Assembly (NCBI GenBank): GCA_963649615.1
Contig: CAVJIN010000002.1
Location: 1-64,000 of the forward strand
From: UBA9732 sp963649615
GTDB lineage: Bacteria > Spirochaetota > Spirochaetia > Sphaerochaetales > Sphaerochaetaceae
DNA: 64,000 bases
Direction: 5' to 3'
In this document: positions 17,132 through 25,652 of the stretch, piece by piece
How positions within the stretch are numbered: position 1 is the first letter of the stretch
Layout of the letters: each line of letters begins with the position of its first letter
Translations under genes and position numbers: made by a program
The notes under the pieces: model-generated
The model's database searches: none
Told to the model about the DNA's origin: nothing
What the model saw: only the letters and a program-made list of their open reading frames with translations

Positions 17132-18067
17132 ATGTCTAAGATTGTGATTGCACTTGGTGGAAACGCATTGGGAAATACACCATATGAACAGCTTGAATTG
17201 GTTAGAGAAACTGCAAAACCTATTGTTGATTTAATTGCAGCAGGAAATGAAGTTGTTATTGCACATGGTAATGGACCTCAGGTTGGTATGATCAACCTTG
17301 GTATGGCTACTGCTGCTGAAGCTAAGGCAATTAAATCAGATATGCCTTTCCCAGAGTGTGGTGCAATGAGCCAAGGTTATATTGGATATCATCTTCAAAA
17401 TGCTATTGGTAACGAATTAGCTTCTCGTGGTATTGAAAAAGAGGTTGCTACTGTTGTAACTCAAGTTTTGGTAGATGAAAATGACCAAGCTTTTTCTCAT
17501 CCTACAAAACCAGTTGGAGCTTTCTATGATAAAGCTACTGCTGAAAAAATTGCAAAAGAAAAAGGTTACACAATGGTTGAGGATGCAGGTCGTGGATATA
17601 GACAAGTTGTTCCTTCTCCAAAACCAATTGATGTTATTGAAAAGAAAGCTGTTGAAGGTCTTATTGCTCAAGGTTGTGTTGTAATTACCGTAGGAGGAGG
17701 TGGTATTCCTGTTGTTCGTAAGGAAGGTAAGCTTTTTGGGACTCCAGCTGTTATTGATAAGGATTTTGCTTCTGAAAAACTTGCTGAACTGATTGATGCA
17801 GATCAACTTGTAATATTAACTGCGGTTGAAAAGGTAGCAATTAATTATAGAAAGGAAAATGAAGAATGGCTTTCTGAGCTTCCAACTTCTAGGGCAAAAG
17901 AACTTGCAGCTCAGGGGCATTTTGCTCCAGGTTCAATGCTTCCTAAGGTGCAGGCCTGTGTTCAATTTGCTGAAAGTAAAAAAGGTAGAGTTGCTATTAT
18001 TACATCTCTTGATAAGGCTCTTCAAGCACTGCATGGAGATACCGGTACAAAGATTTATCAGGGCTGA
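17132..18067 (+). CDS. arcC: Carbamate kinase
   Basis: A 311-residue enzyme that transfers phosphate between carbamoyl phosphate and ADP. Motifs are IALGGNALG at the N-terminus, IAHGNGPQVGM, VITVGGGGIPVV and PGSMLPKVQAC. It is full length for the family. Arginine deiminase and ornithine carbamoyltransferase genes, usual partners in arginine fermentation, are not in the window, so it may serve purine or carbamoyl-phosphate catabolism, or the other genes lie elsewhere. It has its own promoter; rnhB follows after five bases. Confidence 0.95.
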   Translation: MSKIVIALGGNALGNTPYEQLELVRETAKPIVDLIAAGNEVVIAHGNGPQVGMINLGMATAAEAKAIKSDMPFPECGAMSQGYIGYHLQNAIGNELASRGIEKEVATVVTQVLVDENDQAFSHPTKPVGAFYDKATAEKIAKEKGYTMVEDAGRGYRQVVPSPKPIDVIEKKAVEGLIAQGCVVITVGGGGIPVVRKEGKLFGTPAVIDKDFASEKLAELIDADQLVILTAVEKVAINYRKENEEWLSELPTSRAKELAAQGHFAPGSMLPKVQACVQFAESKKGRVAIITSLDKALQALHGDTGTKIYQG

Positions 18068-18072
18068 GTTTT

Positions 18073-18693
18073 ATGGAAGAACAACTGTGCTTATTTGATG
18101 TAAGTCAGTTTGATAATTGTTTTAACTATAATATTATAGTTGGTGCAGATGAAGCGGGACGTGGCCCTTTGGCCGGTCCCGTTTGTGCTTCTGCGGTGGT
18201 TTTACCTAAAGATTTTCCATTTGAGGTTCTTAATGATTCTAAGAAACTTAGTGAAAAACGTAGGTTAGAAATAGAGCCTATTATCAAGGACAATGCTATA
18301 GCTTGGGCAATTTCATGGGCAACTCCTAAAGAGATTGATGAGATTAATATTCTCCAGGCTTCAATGCTGGCTATGAAAAGGGCGTATGAAAAGGTTCTTA
18401 TCCAATTAAACAAGAAGAAAATTACTCCTAATATTTTATTGGTTGATGGAAACAAAACTCCTAAAGTTGATATTTTATGTCAGGCAATTGTAAAAGGGGA
18501 TTCAAAAATTCCAGAAATTATGGCCGCTTCAATTTTGGCAAAAAATGCTAGAGATAGATTCATGATAAAGGCTGCTAAAAGATGGCCACAATATAACTTT
18601 GATAAACACAAAGGCTATCCATGTCCTCAACATAAGGAATTACTTAGAAAATATGGCCCATGTCCAATTCATAGGCTATCATTCAAGTATTGA
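18073..18693 (+). CDS. rnhB: Ribonuclease HII
   Basis: A 206-residue enzyme cleaving RNA in RNA-DNA hybrids and misincorporated ribonucleotides. Catalytic acidic residues are in VGADEAGRGPLAGPV and LLVDGNKTP; the C-terminal FDKHKGYP and HRLSF segments are typical. SD before ATG 18073 is poor, so translation may be coupled to arcC. Its stop abuts the stop of the convergent PUR gene with no gap. Confidence 0.96.
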   Translation: MEEQLCLFDVSQFDNCFNYNIIVGADEAGRGPLAGPVCASAVVLPKDFPFEVLNDSKKLSEKRRLEIEPIIKDNAIAWAISWATPKEIDEINILQASMLAMKRAYEKVLIQLNKKKITPNILLVDGNKTPKVDILCQAIVKGDSKIPEIMAASILAKNARDRFMIKAAKRWPQYNFDKHKGYPCPQHKELLRKYGPCPIHRLSFKY

Positions 18694-18942
18694 TTATTTC
18701 TCGTCTTTGTTGGCGTTTATTTTTATGAAGTCAACAGACTTTTGGAATTCGCGAAGAAATTCTCCAAGATCTTCTGGGTAAACTAAGATACTTTGACGTA
18801 TGAAACGGCCTTCATCTGCTGTTGTTTTGCTCTCCACAATATTCAGATACATATCACCTTTGTAGTTTTCTTTGACATTGAAAAAATATGTTCTGTCGTT
18901 AGTAACAAACTTTGTTGAGAAAACTTCACCACGTTGACCCAT
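18694..18942 (-). CDS. PUR-domain DNA/RNA-binding protein (DUF3276)
   Basis: An 82-residue protein with one PUR repeat-like fold: EVFSTKFVTNDRTYFFNVKE as the beta-sheet start and SILVYPEDLGEFLREFQKSVDF as the C-terminal helix. The Borrelia homologue BpuR binds RNA and DNA and regulates gene expression, so a nucleic-acid-binding regulator is likely. SD GGAGG precedes the start. The gene lies just downstream of tRNA-Gly and its terminator, and is convergent with rnhB. Confidence 0.85.
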   Translation of the reverse strand: MGQRGEVFSTKFVTNDRTYFFNVKENYKGDMYLNIVESKTTADEGRFIRQSILVYPEDLGEFLREFQKSVDFIKINANKDEK

Positions 18943-18968
18943 AGAATCCTCCGCTATGCATTACAAAA

Positions 18969-18997
18969 CAAAAAACCACGCTTTTCTTTGCGTGGTC
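18969..18997 (-). terminator. Intrinsic terminator of tRNA-Gly
   Basis: On the minus strand ACCACGC pairs with GCGTGGT (18975-18981 and 18990-18996), followed by a T-rich run. It separates the tRNA from the PUR gene. Confidence 0.85.
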
Positions 18998-19004
18998 CTT
19001 TATA

Positions 19005-19075
19005 AGCGCCCGACGGGAGTCGAACCCGCTTCTTCAGCTTGGAAGGCTGAGGTAATACCATTATACCACAAGCGC
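19005..19075 (-). tRNA. tRNA-Gly (anticodon TCC)
   Basis: A complete cloverleaf on the minus strand. Acceptor GCGCTTG pairs with CGGGCGC (two G-U pairs), anticodon stem TCAGC/GCTGA encloses CTTCCAA, and the T arm CGGG-TTCGACT-CCCG is normal. The anticodon corresponds to plus-strand 19041-19043. The discriminator base is T, as in bacterial tRNA-Gly. The CCA end is not encoded, so the CCA-adding enzyme (cca in this window) is required. Confidence 0.95.
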
Positions 19076-19086
19076 ACGTACGAATA

Positions 19087-19116
19087 CTTATACTCAATTA
19101 GTAGGGCAAAGGTCAA
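19087..19116 (-). promoter_or_regulatory. Promoter of tRNA-Gly
   Basis: On the minus strand TTGACC (19116-19111), 18-base spacer, TATAAG (19092-19087); the predicted start lies about five bases before the tRNA 5' end. Confidence 0.65.
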
Positions 19117-19123
19117 GTAGCGA

Positions 19124-19152
19124 ATGACAAAAAACTGTACTTATGATATATT
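19124..19152 (+). promoter_or_regulatory. Candidate smc promoter
   Basis: ATGACA (19124-19129), 17-base spacer, TATATT (19147-19152). It lies just outside the divergent tRNA promoter. Confidence 0.45.
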
Positions 19153-19179
19153 TCTTTAGATGTTTTTTGAGAGGTAGCT

Positions 19180-21981
19180 GTGTTTTTAAAATCCGTTGAA
19201 CTATACGGTTTCAAATCGTTTGCAGATAGAACTAAGTTTGAATTCTCTGATGGTATTACATCTCTTTTAGGCCCAAATGGTAGCGGAAAGAGTAATGTAG
19301 TTGATTCAATCAAATGGGTTCTTGGAACACAGGCTCCAAGTGCAATTAGAGCGGGTAAACGTGAAGATGTTATTTTCAATGGCACAGATTTTAGAAAACC
19401 TATGCCAATGTGCGAAGTTATTCTTACATTAAACAACGAGGAACATTTTCTTAATATTGACGCAACTGAGGTTGAAATTAAACGTCGTATGTTCCGAAAT
19501 GGAGACAATGAATATTACATTAACCGCACACGTTCCTTGCTTAGAGATGTCAAAGAGCTTTTCATGGACACTGGTGTGGGTAAATCTTCATACAGCATTC
19601 TTGAACAGGGCAAGATTGACCAAATTCTCTCCCTTAAGCCTGAAGACCGCCGATACATTTTTGAAGAGGCCTCTGGTATAAGTAAATTTAAGCAACAAAG
19701 CGATGACGCAGCAAAAAAGCTTCAAAAGACCGATGATAATATGGCTCAAGTAGAACTTCTCTTGCGAGAAGCGGAGAAGGTTTATAATTCTAGAAAAGGT
19801 CAGCTTGATAAGGTTTTAAAGCATAGAGAGTTAAGTGCAAGAAAAGAAGCTTTAGAAGTGGATTTACAACTTTCTTATGTTCAATCTTTGACTAAGCTAA
19901 AGCAATATAGAGAAGATGAACAAAAAAAACTTGAAGAAGAAGCTGCTCAAATTGATGCTACCATGGATACTGTTAGAGCAGGTCTTACAAAGCAACAAGA
20001 TGAGTTGGATGATTTGAGACATCAAAGAGATCTTCTTTATGAATCCCTTCACAGGAATGAAGAGCGTCTTAATTCTTTTGATGCACAAATTAAGATTTAC
20101 AATGACAGATATACTGAAGTCTCGCAAAGATCTAAGGATGCTGAACTCAAAGCTCAACAGTATAAGGATAGAATAGAAAAGGACAACTTGAGGCTGGAAG
20201 AAAAGTTGGCCCAATTGGATTCTCTTGCAGAGAATATTGAGCTGACACAGAAGAGTATTGAAAAAGCTTCGGAGGAGATTGAGAAGCTTCAGGCCGATAA
20301 AATCAGACACCAGTTAGATATTGATGACTTGAATAAGATGATTGAAAGTCTTTCTGAAGAGCGTGTTAAGATTACTCAGCAGATTAGTGAGCTTGCCAAT
20401 GATATTGCGAACAGGTTGGAAGAAAATATCAAGGGTAGTGGATATAGCTCCGTAGTTAGAGCTAAGGCGGAGAAAAAGCTCTTTGAGGAACTTTCACGAG
20501 CAAAAAAGATTTTGGGCGAACGTATTGAGTTTTTGAGACAAATTTCTAGTGTTAATTTTGACTCAAAAGTGTTTACTCAGGCCTTGGATGATGCAGATGA
20601 AAGTCTACTTGCAGAGTTGGATGAGATTAAGGGTTTATTCCAAGAGTATAGTGGCACAATTCCAACGTTCTTGGATGAGTTTGTTTCCCCTCAAGGGACG
20701 CTTGCTAAGAAGACGGGCCTTGATGCAAGTTTAGAGCAATCTTACACAAAAGAAACTGAAAGTCGTAACCGTATTTCAGAATTTAATGCAGAGATTGACC
20801 GTCTTGGTAGAATGCTGATTTTAAAGGAATCGGATTTACGAGATTTGAGGGATGATGAAATCCAATTTAGATCTCAATATAAAGCTTTGAAAGATTCTAT
20901 TGCGGACTTAAGGCAGAATATTCAACAGATGGAATTTGATTTCTCTGATGCTTCTCACTCTCTTGAGGCTGAGCAAGATAAGGTAAATGAAGTCCTAGAA
21001 ATGATAGATGATGTCAAAAATAGGAAAGTAGAGGCACAAGAGGATATTAAACAAATTAAAACAGAGATTGGAGCTTTATCTGATTCTATTGAAGAGAAAT
21101 CTAGCAAAATTGCTTCTGAAAATTCTCAATTCCAAGAAAAGTTTAATAGACGACAACAGCTTATTAGTGAGATTGCTACAGCTGTTGAAAATGTTCGTAA
21201 TCTTGGGCTTCAAATTCAAGATAGATACACTGAGTTTTTTGACAATACAGGTAAAAGTCTTAAGGAATTTAATGACCATGAGATTACTGCTGCTGTAGAT
21301 GATATTAAGAACGAACTTGACACCGTTAAAAGACGTATTCAGGATTTGGGTTATATTAACTACATGGCTGAAGACGAATACAACGAAGCTAAGAAGAATT
21401 TTGATTTCTACAGTAAAAACATGGATGACTTGAATAAGGCTAAGGCTGATCTTGAAGAGGTTATAGCTGAAATTAAACGCCAGAGCGAAGAATTGTTCCT
21501 TCAAACATACAAACAAATTGCTGATAACTTCCAAGAGATGTATAGTACTCTCTTTGGCGGTGGTAGGGCAGAATTAAGACTTACTGATGATGAGAATGTT
21601 CTAGAATCTGGTATTGATATTTTTGCTCAACCCCCTGGAAAGAAGTTATTGAATATGCAATTGCTTTCTGGTGGTGAACGCTCAATGACTGCTGTTGCAT
21701 TACTCTTTGCTACGTATATGGTTAAGCCTTCACCGTTCTGTGTATTAGATGAGATTGATGCAGCTCTTGATGCAAGAAACATTGGAGCATTCTTACGTGT
21801 TCTTGAAAAGTTTGATGATAAGAGCCAGTTTATTATTATTACTCACAATAAGAACACTGTCTTAGGTTCCAACAGTCTTCTTGGTGTTACCCAGCAGGAA
21901 CTTGGGGTTTCCAAGATGATTGGCTACCGTCTTGAAGATATCAAGGACATTGATAAGACCTATGATGAACTAAAAGGATAA
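19180..21981 (+). CDS. smc: Chromosome segregation protein SMC (short form)
   Basis: A 933-residue SMC ATPase. N-terminal Walker A GPNGSGKSN (about 31-39), long coiled-coil arms (about 165-420 and 530-790), then signature LLSGGERSM and Walker B CVLDEIDAALD at the C-terminus. The central segment (about 425-525) lacks the glycine-rich motifs of a canonical hinge, and the protein is about 200-250 residues shorter than the usual bacterial SMC, as in other spirochaetes. It should organise and segregate chromosomes with ScpA/ScpB, which are not seen here. GTG 19180 follows GAGGTAG. Confidence 0.95.
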   Translation: MFLKSVELYGFKSFADRTKFEFSDGITSLLGPNGSGKSNVVDSIKWVLGTQAPSAIRAGKREDVIFNGTDFRKPMPMCEVILTLNNEEHFLNIDATEVEIKRRMFRNGDNEYYINRTRSLLRDVKELFMDTGVGKSSYSILEQGKIDQILSLKPEDRRYIFEEASGISKFKQQSDDAAKKLQKTDDNMAQVELLLREAEKVYNSRKGQLDKVLKHRELSARKEALEVDLQLSYVQSLTKLKQYREDEQKKLEEEAAQIDATMDTVRAGLTKQQDELDDLRHQRDLLYESLHRNEERLNSFDAQIKIYNDRYTEVSQRSKDAELKAQQYKDRIEKDNLRLEEKLAQLDSLAENIELTQKSIEKASEEIEKLQADKIRHQLDIDDLNKMIESLSEERVKITQQISELANDIANRLEENIKGSGYSSVVRAKAEKKLFEELSRAKKILGERIEFLRQISSVNFDSKVFTQALDDADESLLAELDEIKGLFQEYSGTIPTFLDEFVSPQGTLAKKTGLDASLEQSYTKETESRNRISEFNAEIDRLGRMLILKESDLRDLRDDEIQFRSQYKALKDSIADLRQNIQQMEFDFSDASHSLEAEQDKVNEVLEMIDDVKNRKVEAQEDIKQIKTEIGALSDSIEEKSSKIASENSQFQEKFNRRQQLISEIATAVENVRNLGLQIQDRYTEFFDNTGKSLKEFNDHEITAAVDDIKNELDTVKRRIQDLGYINYMAEDEYNEAKKNFDFYSKNMDDLNKAKADLEEVIAEIKRQSEELFLQTYKQIADNFQEMYSTLFGGGRAELRLTDDENVLESGIDIFAQPPGKKLLNMQLLSGGERSMTAVALLFATYMVKPSPFCVLDEIDAALDARNIGAFLRVLEKFDDKSQFIIITHNKNTVLGSNSLLGVTQQELGVSKMIGYRLEDIKDIDKTYDELKG

Positions 21982-22003
21982 GATTTCTGGTAAATTTTTC
22001 AAA

Positions 22004-22032
22004 TTGACATGATGTGTTAATTCATGGATAAT
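22004..22032 (+). promoter_or_regulatory. Strong promoter directly upstream of ffh
   Basis: TTGACA (22004-22009), 17-base spacer, GATAAT (22027-22032). Transcription should begin at about 22038-22041, at or next to ATG 22042, so the ffh message is predicted leaderless. Confidence 0.7.
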
Positions 22033-22041
22033 TCGTAAGTT

Positions 22042-23379
22042 ATGTTTGACTCAATAAGTGATAAATTTTCATCAATTATACGTTCTATATCAGGTAAGTC
22101 TAAGATAAGTGAAAAAAATGTTCAGGATGCCGTTGAAGAAATTAAAATGGCATTATTGGATGCTGATGTCAATCTTAGAGTGGTTAGGCGTTTTGTTAAT
22201 AGAACTTTGGAAGAAGCTTTGGGTGATAAGGTTCTCAAAGCGGTTGATCCGGGGCAGCAGTTTGTTAAAGTTGTCTATGACAAGATGGTGCAACTTCTTG
22301 GAGACCCTGAAAAACAGGCTTTAAAACTTAAGGGTCCAGACACCGTTACTGTTATTCTCATGATGGGTCTGCAAGGTTCTGGTAAGACTACAACAAGTGC
22401 AAAATTGGCATTAATGCTTAAGAAACAAGGCCGTAGAGTCATGATGGCTGCCTGTGACTTGGTTAGACCGGCTGCTATTACCCAATTGCAAGTTCTTGGC
22501 CAGCAAGTTGATGTTCCTGTGTACGCTGAGACGGATACAAAGGATGCAGTGCAAGTAGCTACCAATGCGTTCAAGAAGGCTAAACGTGAACAATATGATG
22601 TCTTAATTGTAGATACATCGGGCCGAATGCACCTAGATGATGTCATGATGCAAGAGATTCAAGACATAAATAGTGCATTGCACCCAGATGAGACGCTATT
22701 TGTAGCTGATGCAATGACTGGTCAGAATGCTGTGACAATTGCACAGGAATTTGAGAGTAAAGTTGGAATCTCTGGCGTTGTTCTAACAAAGTTTGATTCC
22801 GATACCCGTGGTGGTGCGGCGCTGTCTCTTAGAGAAGTTGTTGGCAAACCAATTAAGTTCATTGCTGTTGGTGAGAAAATGGAGGACATTGAACCTTTCT
22901 ACCCGGAGCGCATGGCAAGTCGCATTTTGGGTATGGGTGATATTGTTTCCTTGGTGGAGAAGGCACAGGAGACTTATGACCTTGAAAAGGCTCAAAAACT
23001 TCAGGAAAAAATGGCCAAAAACACCTTTGACCTTCAGGATTACTTGGAGCAATTGGAAAACATGACCAAGATGGGTGGAGTTGGAAAATTAATAGAAATG
23101 ATTCCTGGTGCCAAGGGAAATGTCTCAGAAGATGACATTGACACAGCAGAATTGCGAAAAGAAAAAGCAATTATCCAGTCAATGACCTTCCATGAAAGAC
23201 AAAATATCTATATAATTGGTCCGGCTCGCAAGAAAAGAATTGCAAAGGGCAGTGGAACATCAGTTGGTGAAGTTGGTCATCTACTGAAAAAGTTTGAAAA
23301 GATGCGGCTGAATATGAAAAAGCTCGCTAAAAATAAAAAATACCAGGCTGCTTTGATGAAGCAGATGGGGATGAACTGA
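22042..23379 (+). CDS. ffh: Signal recognition particle protein Ffh (SRP54)
   Basis: A 445-residue GTPase binding signal peptides and 4.5S RNA. N domain about 1-95, G1 GLQGSGKTTTSAKLA near 108, DLVRPAAITQLQ, G3 VDTSGRMHLD, G4 TKFDSDTRGGAAL, and an M domain from about 300 with the RNA-binding AKGSGTSVGEV and a short Met-rich tail. FtsY, its receptor, is at 53269-54126. There is no SD; a consensus promoter ends ten bases before ATG 22042. It heads the rpsP-khpA-rimM-trmD-rplS operon. Confidence 0.98.
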   Translation: MFDSISDKFSSIIRSISGKSKISEKNVQDAVEEIKMALLDADVNLRVVRRFVNRTLEEALGDKVLKAVDPGQQFVKVVYDKMVQLLGDPEKQALKLKGPDTVTVILMMGLQGSGKTTTSAKLALMLKKQGRRVMMAACDLVRPAAITQLQVLGQQVDVPVYAETDTKDAVQVATNAFKKAKREQYDVLIVDTSGRMHLDDVMMQEIQDINSALHPDETLFVADAMTGQNAVTIAQEFESKVGISGVVLTKFDSDTRGGAALSLREVVGKPIKFIAVGEKMEDIEPFYPERMASRILGMGDIVSLVEKAQETYDLEKAQKLQEKMAKNTFDLQDYLEQLENMTKMGGVGKLIEMIPGAKGNVSEDDIDTAELRKEKAIIQSMTFHERQNIYIIGPARKKRIAKGSGTSVGEVGHLLKKFEKMRLNMKKLAKNKKYQAALMKQMGMN

Positions 23380-23399
23380 GATTCGTAGGAGGAATTGAC

Positions 23400-23669
23400 G
23401 TGAGCGTTGGTATCAGATTGAAAAGACTTGGTACAAAAAAGAGACCATACTACAGAGTTGTTGTTATGGATTCTAGAGAATCAAACAAGGGTAAGCCTCT
23501 TGAGGAGATAGGTTTCTATCATCCAGTAGAGAGTGAAAACCAGATCAGCATTAATGCTGAGAGAGTTGCTTATTGGATTGGTGTTGGTGCACAGCCATCC
23601 GATACAGTAAAGATGCTTTTGGCAAAACAGGGAATTCCAGCCACAGCTAAAGCTCCTGTAAAGGACTGA
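23400..23669 (+). CDS. rpsP: 30S ribosomal protein S16
   Basis: An 89-residue S16 beginning SVGIRLKRLGTKKRPYYRVV, with IGFYHPV and a C-terminal AERVAYWIGVGAQPSDTV. It is a primary 16S rRNA binder in the small subunit. The start is GTG 23400 after GGAGG. The ffh-rpsP-KH-rimM-trmD-rplS order is a widely conserved bacterial arrangement. Confidence 0.97.
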   Translation: MSVGIRLKRLGTKKRPYYRVVVMDSRESNKGKPLEEIGFYHPVESENQISINAERVAYWIGVGAQPSDTVKMLLAKQGIPATAKAPVKD

Positions 23670-23673
23670 GCCC

Positions 23674-23907
23674 GTGGAAAAGGAACTGGTCGAATACATC
23701 GTCAGATCGCTCGTTGACCATCCAGAAGCTGTTGAAGTGAATGTTGTGGAGGGCGAAAAGTCCACCATACTTGAACTGAGAGTTTCTCAGGATGATTTGG
23801 GCAAGGTCATAGGCAAGCAGGGACGAATTGCTAAAGCCCTAAGAACTATTCTTAGTGCTACAACAACAAAAACCGGCAAGCATACTAGCCTTGAAATTCT
23901 GGACTGA
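23674..23907 (+). CDS. khpA: KH-domain RNA-binding protein KhpA
   Basis: A 77-residue single KH domain protein with the GxxG-type loop in LGKVIGKQGRIAKALRTIL. In Gram-positive bacteria KhpA pairs with KhpB and affects cell division and RNA fate. Start GTG 23674 lies four bases after the rpsP stop. The downstream rimM start follows immediately. Confidence 0.93.
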   Translation: MEKELVEYIVRSLVDHPEAVEVNVVEGEKSTILELRVSQDDLGKVIGKQGRIAKALRTILSATTTKTGKHTSLEILD

Positions 23908-23913
23908 TTGGGT

Positions 23914-24420
23914 ATGAAACAGGTCCTTGCAACCGGAATTGTTAGAGCTCCACATGGTGTGAAAGGTTTTGTTAAAGTTAAACCTTATTCTAATGACTTT
24001 GAGCATTTCTTTTCACTTAAAGAAGTAACACTTCAACGTGAGGGCAAAAGCAGAAAAGCGGAGATTGAGCAGGTTCTAAATCATTCTGGCGAACTTCTTG
24101 TAAAGTTTAAGGGAATTGATAGTCCTGAAGATGCGCGCTTTATTTCTGGATGGGACATTCTGGTACCCAGAGAACAAGCCAGTAAATTAGGCAAAGGTGA
24201 GGTATACATAGCTGACCTTTTGGGTATGAAGCTTGTATACGAGAACGAAGAAGTTGGAGAAGTGGTTTCAACTATTGAAGGCGCTCAAGCATTATTGCTT
24301 GAGATAATTGCCTTAGATGGAAAGAAATATTTGGTACCTTATATGAAAGGTATATATGTATCAGATGTGGATTTGAATAATGGAACCATTAAACTTCTGA
24401 AAAGGGAACTATTAGGATGA
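23914..24420 (+). CDS. rimM: 16S rRNA processing protein RimM
   Basis: About 168 residues. The N-terminal domain begins ATGIVRAPHGVKGFVKVKPYS, the classic RimM opening, and the C-terminal PRC-barrel includes GEVVSTIEGAQALLLEI and YLVPYMKGIYVSDVD. RimM helps 30S head assembly by binding S19. Start is ATG 23914, or TTG 23908 directly after the khpA stop; neither has a strong SD, so translation is probably coupled. The stop overlaps the trmD ATG. Confidence 0.95.
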   Translation: MKQVLATGIVRAPHGVKGFVKVKPYSNDFEHFFSLKEVTLQREGKSRKAEIEQVLNHSGELLVKFKGIDSPEDARFISGWDILVPREQASKLGKGEVYIADLLGMKLVYENEEVGEVVSTIEGAQALLLEIIALDGKKYLVPYMKGIYVSDVDLNNGTIKLLKRELLG

Positions 24421-25160
24421 ATATAGATGTCCTAACACTCTTTCCAGAAATGCTTCAAGGATTCTTCACGAATTCAATCATGGCACGTGCTGTCAAGGCA
24501 GGGCTAGTCACTTATAATTTAATAGACTGGCGACAATATGCGCTTGATAAGCATCACAAGTGTGACGATTCACCCTTTGGTGGGGGTGCAGGTATGGTCA
24601 TTAAACCTGAACCGCTCTTCAAAGCACTGAACAACGTTGATGCTATGAACAAACGAGTTGTCTATGCATCACCATCAGGCAAACGGTTGACGCAAGACTA
24701 TGCAAGGGAACTTAGCCAAGAACCTGAGCTAGTTTTCATCTGTGGTCATTATGAAGGTATTGATCAACGGATTATAGACCGGTATGTAGATGATGAAATT
24801 AGCATTGGTGACTACGTAGTTTCTTCAGGGGAAGTAGCTACTCTGGTGATAATTGATGCTGTTTATAGGCTAATAAATGGAGTTATCACGGATTCCTCGC
24901 TTGATGAGGAGAGCTTCACTGGTCCGTTATTGGAATACCCACAATACACAAGGCCAGAATCCTATTGCGGAATGGATGTTCCAGAGATTCTTCTGTCTGG
25001 TCATCATGCCAATATAGAGAAGTGGAGGCTACAAAAACGGCTAGAAAAGACTTTGTCTAATAGGCCGGACTTACTGGAAAAAGCAATCAAGGATGGACTT
25101 CTTGATGACAAGACTTGTAAGTTGTTAAAAGAAATTAATTTATTTGACCAAGGGGTTTAA
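24417..25160 (+). CDS. trmD: tRNA (guanine-N1-)-methyltransferase TrmD
   Basis: A 247-residue SPOUT enzyme making m1G37 in tRNA. Motifs are MNIDVLTLFPEM, the substrate loop DSPFGGGAGMVIKPEP, and the knotted SAM site VFICGHYEGIDQR and ISIGDYVVSSGEVA. It overlaps rimM by four bases (ATGA) and precedes rplS by two bases. Confidence 0.98.
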   Translation: MNIDVLTLFPEMLQGFFTNSIMARAVKAGLVTYNLIDWRQYALDKHHKCDDSPFGGGAGMVIKPEPLFKALNNVDAMNKRVVYASPSGKRLTQDYARELSQEPELVFICGHYEGIDQRIIDRYVDDEISIGDYVVSSGEVATLVIIDAVYRLINGVITDSSLDEESFTGPLLEYPQYTRPESYCGMDVPEILLSGHHANIEKWRLQKRLEKTLSNRPDLLEKAIKDGLLDDKTCKLLKEINLFDQGV

Positions 25161-25162
25161 AA

Positions 25163-25522
25163 ATGGACTTGATTAAGGCTATTGAACAAGAACAGATGAA
25201 GCAGGACGCCGAGAATTTCCACGTTGGTGATACTGTTAAGGTTTACTTCAAGATTGTTGAAGGCAACACAGAAAGAGTTCAGGTTTACGAAGGAACTGTT
25301 ATTGCAAAGAACAATTCTGGTATCAGAAGAACCTTTATTGTAAGAAAGCTTTCTTATGGTGTTGGTGTTGAGAGAATTTTCCCTCTTCACTCTCCAAGAG
25401 TTGAAAAGGTTGAGGTTGTAAGACGTGGTCGTGTTAGAAGAGCTAAGCTTTATTATCTCAGAGACAAGGTTGGTAAGGCAGCTAAGGTCCCAGAGCAGAT
25501 TCGTGGACACAAAGGTATCTGA
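25163..25522 (+). CDS. rplS: 50S ribosomal protein L19
   Basis: A 119-residue L19 with VGDTVKVYFKIVEG, RVQVYEGTVIAKNN, SYGVGVERIFPLHSP and the C-terminal RAKLYYLRDKVGKAA. It lies at the 30S-50S interface. It is the last gene of the ffh operon; a terminator follows at 25561. Codon use is restricted like that of gap, suggesting high expression. Confidence 0.98.
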   Translation: MDLIKAIEQEQMKQDAENFHVGDTVKVYFKIVEGNTERVQVYEGTVIAKNNSGIRRTFIVRKLSYGVGVERIFPLHSPRVEKVEVVRRGRVRRAKLYYLRDKVGKAAKVPEQIRGHKGI

Positions 25523-25560
25523 GTTTTTATATTGCATACGTTTACGCAAAGCAATTTCAA

Positions 25561-25590
25561 GGCGGGAGAGTTTTCTTCCGTCTTTTTTTT
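25561..25590 (+). terminator. Intrinsic terminator of the ffh-rplS operon
   Basis: GGCGGGAG (25561-25568) pairs with CTTCCGTC (25575-25582), including G-U pairs, followed by eight T. Confidence 0.85.
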
Positions 25591-25609
25591 GCAATGAAAA
25601 ATTACTTTT

Positions 25610-25651
25610 TATTTGTACTTATTTATATGGATCATAAAAGGAGTACAAATA
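25610..25651 (+). promoter_or_regulatory. Stem-loop over the yraN ribosome-binding site
   Basis: A perfect 10-base inverted repeat, TATTTGTACT (25610-25619) and AGTACAAATA (25642-25651), with a 22-base loop. The 3' arm covers the last two bases of SD AAAGGAG (25637-25643) and runs to within one base of ATG 25653. It could act as an RNA switch on translation or as a DNA operator. Confidence 0.5.
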
Positions 25652-25652
25652 T

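Noticed and set aside
22275..23170. Several minus-strand open frames over ffh
   Set aside because: They mirror the conserved ffh coding frame and lack ribosome sites.
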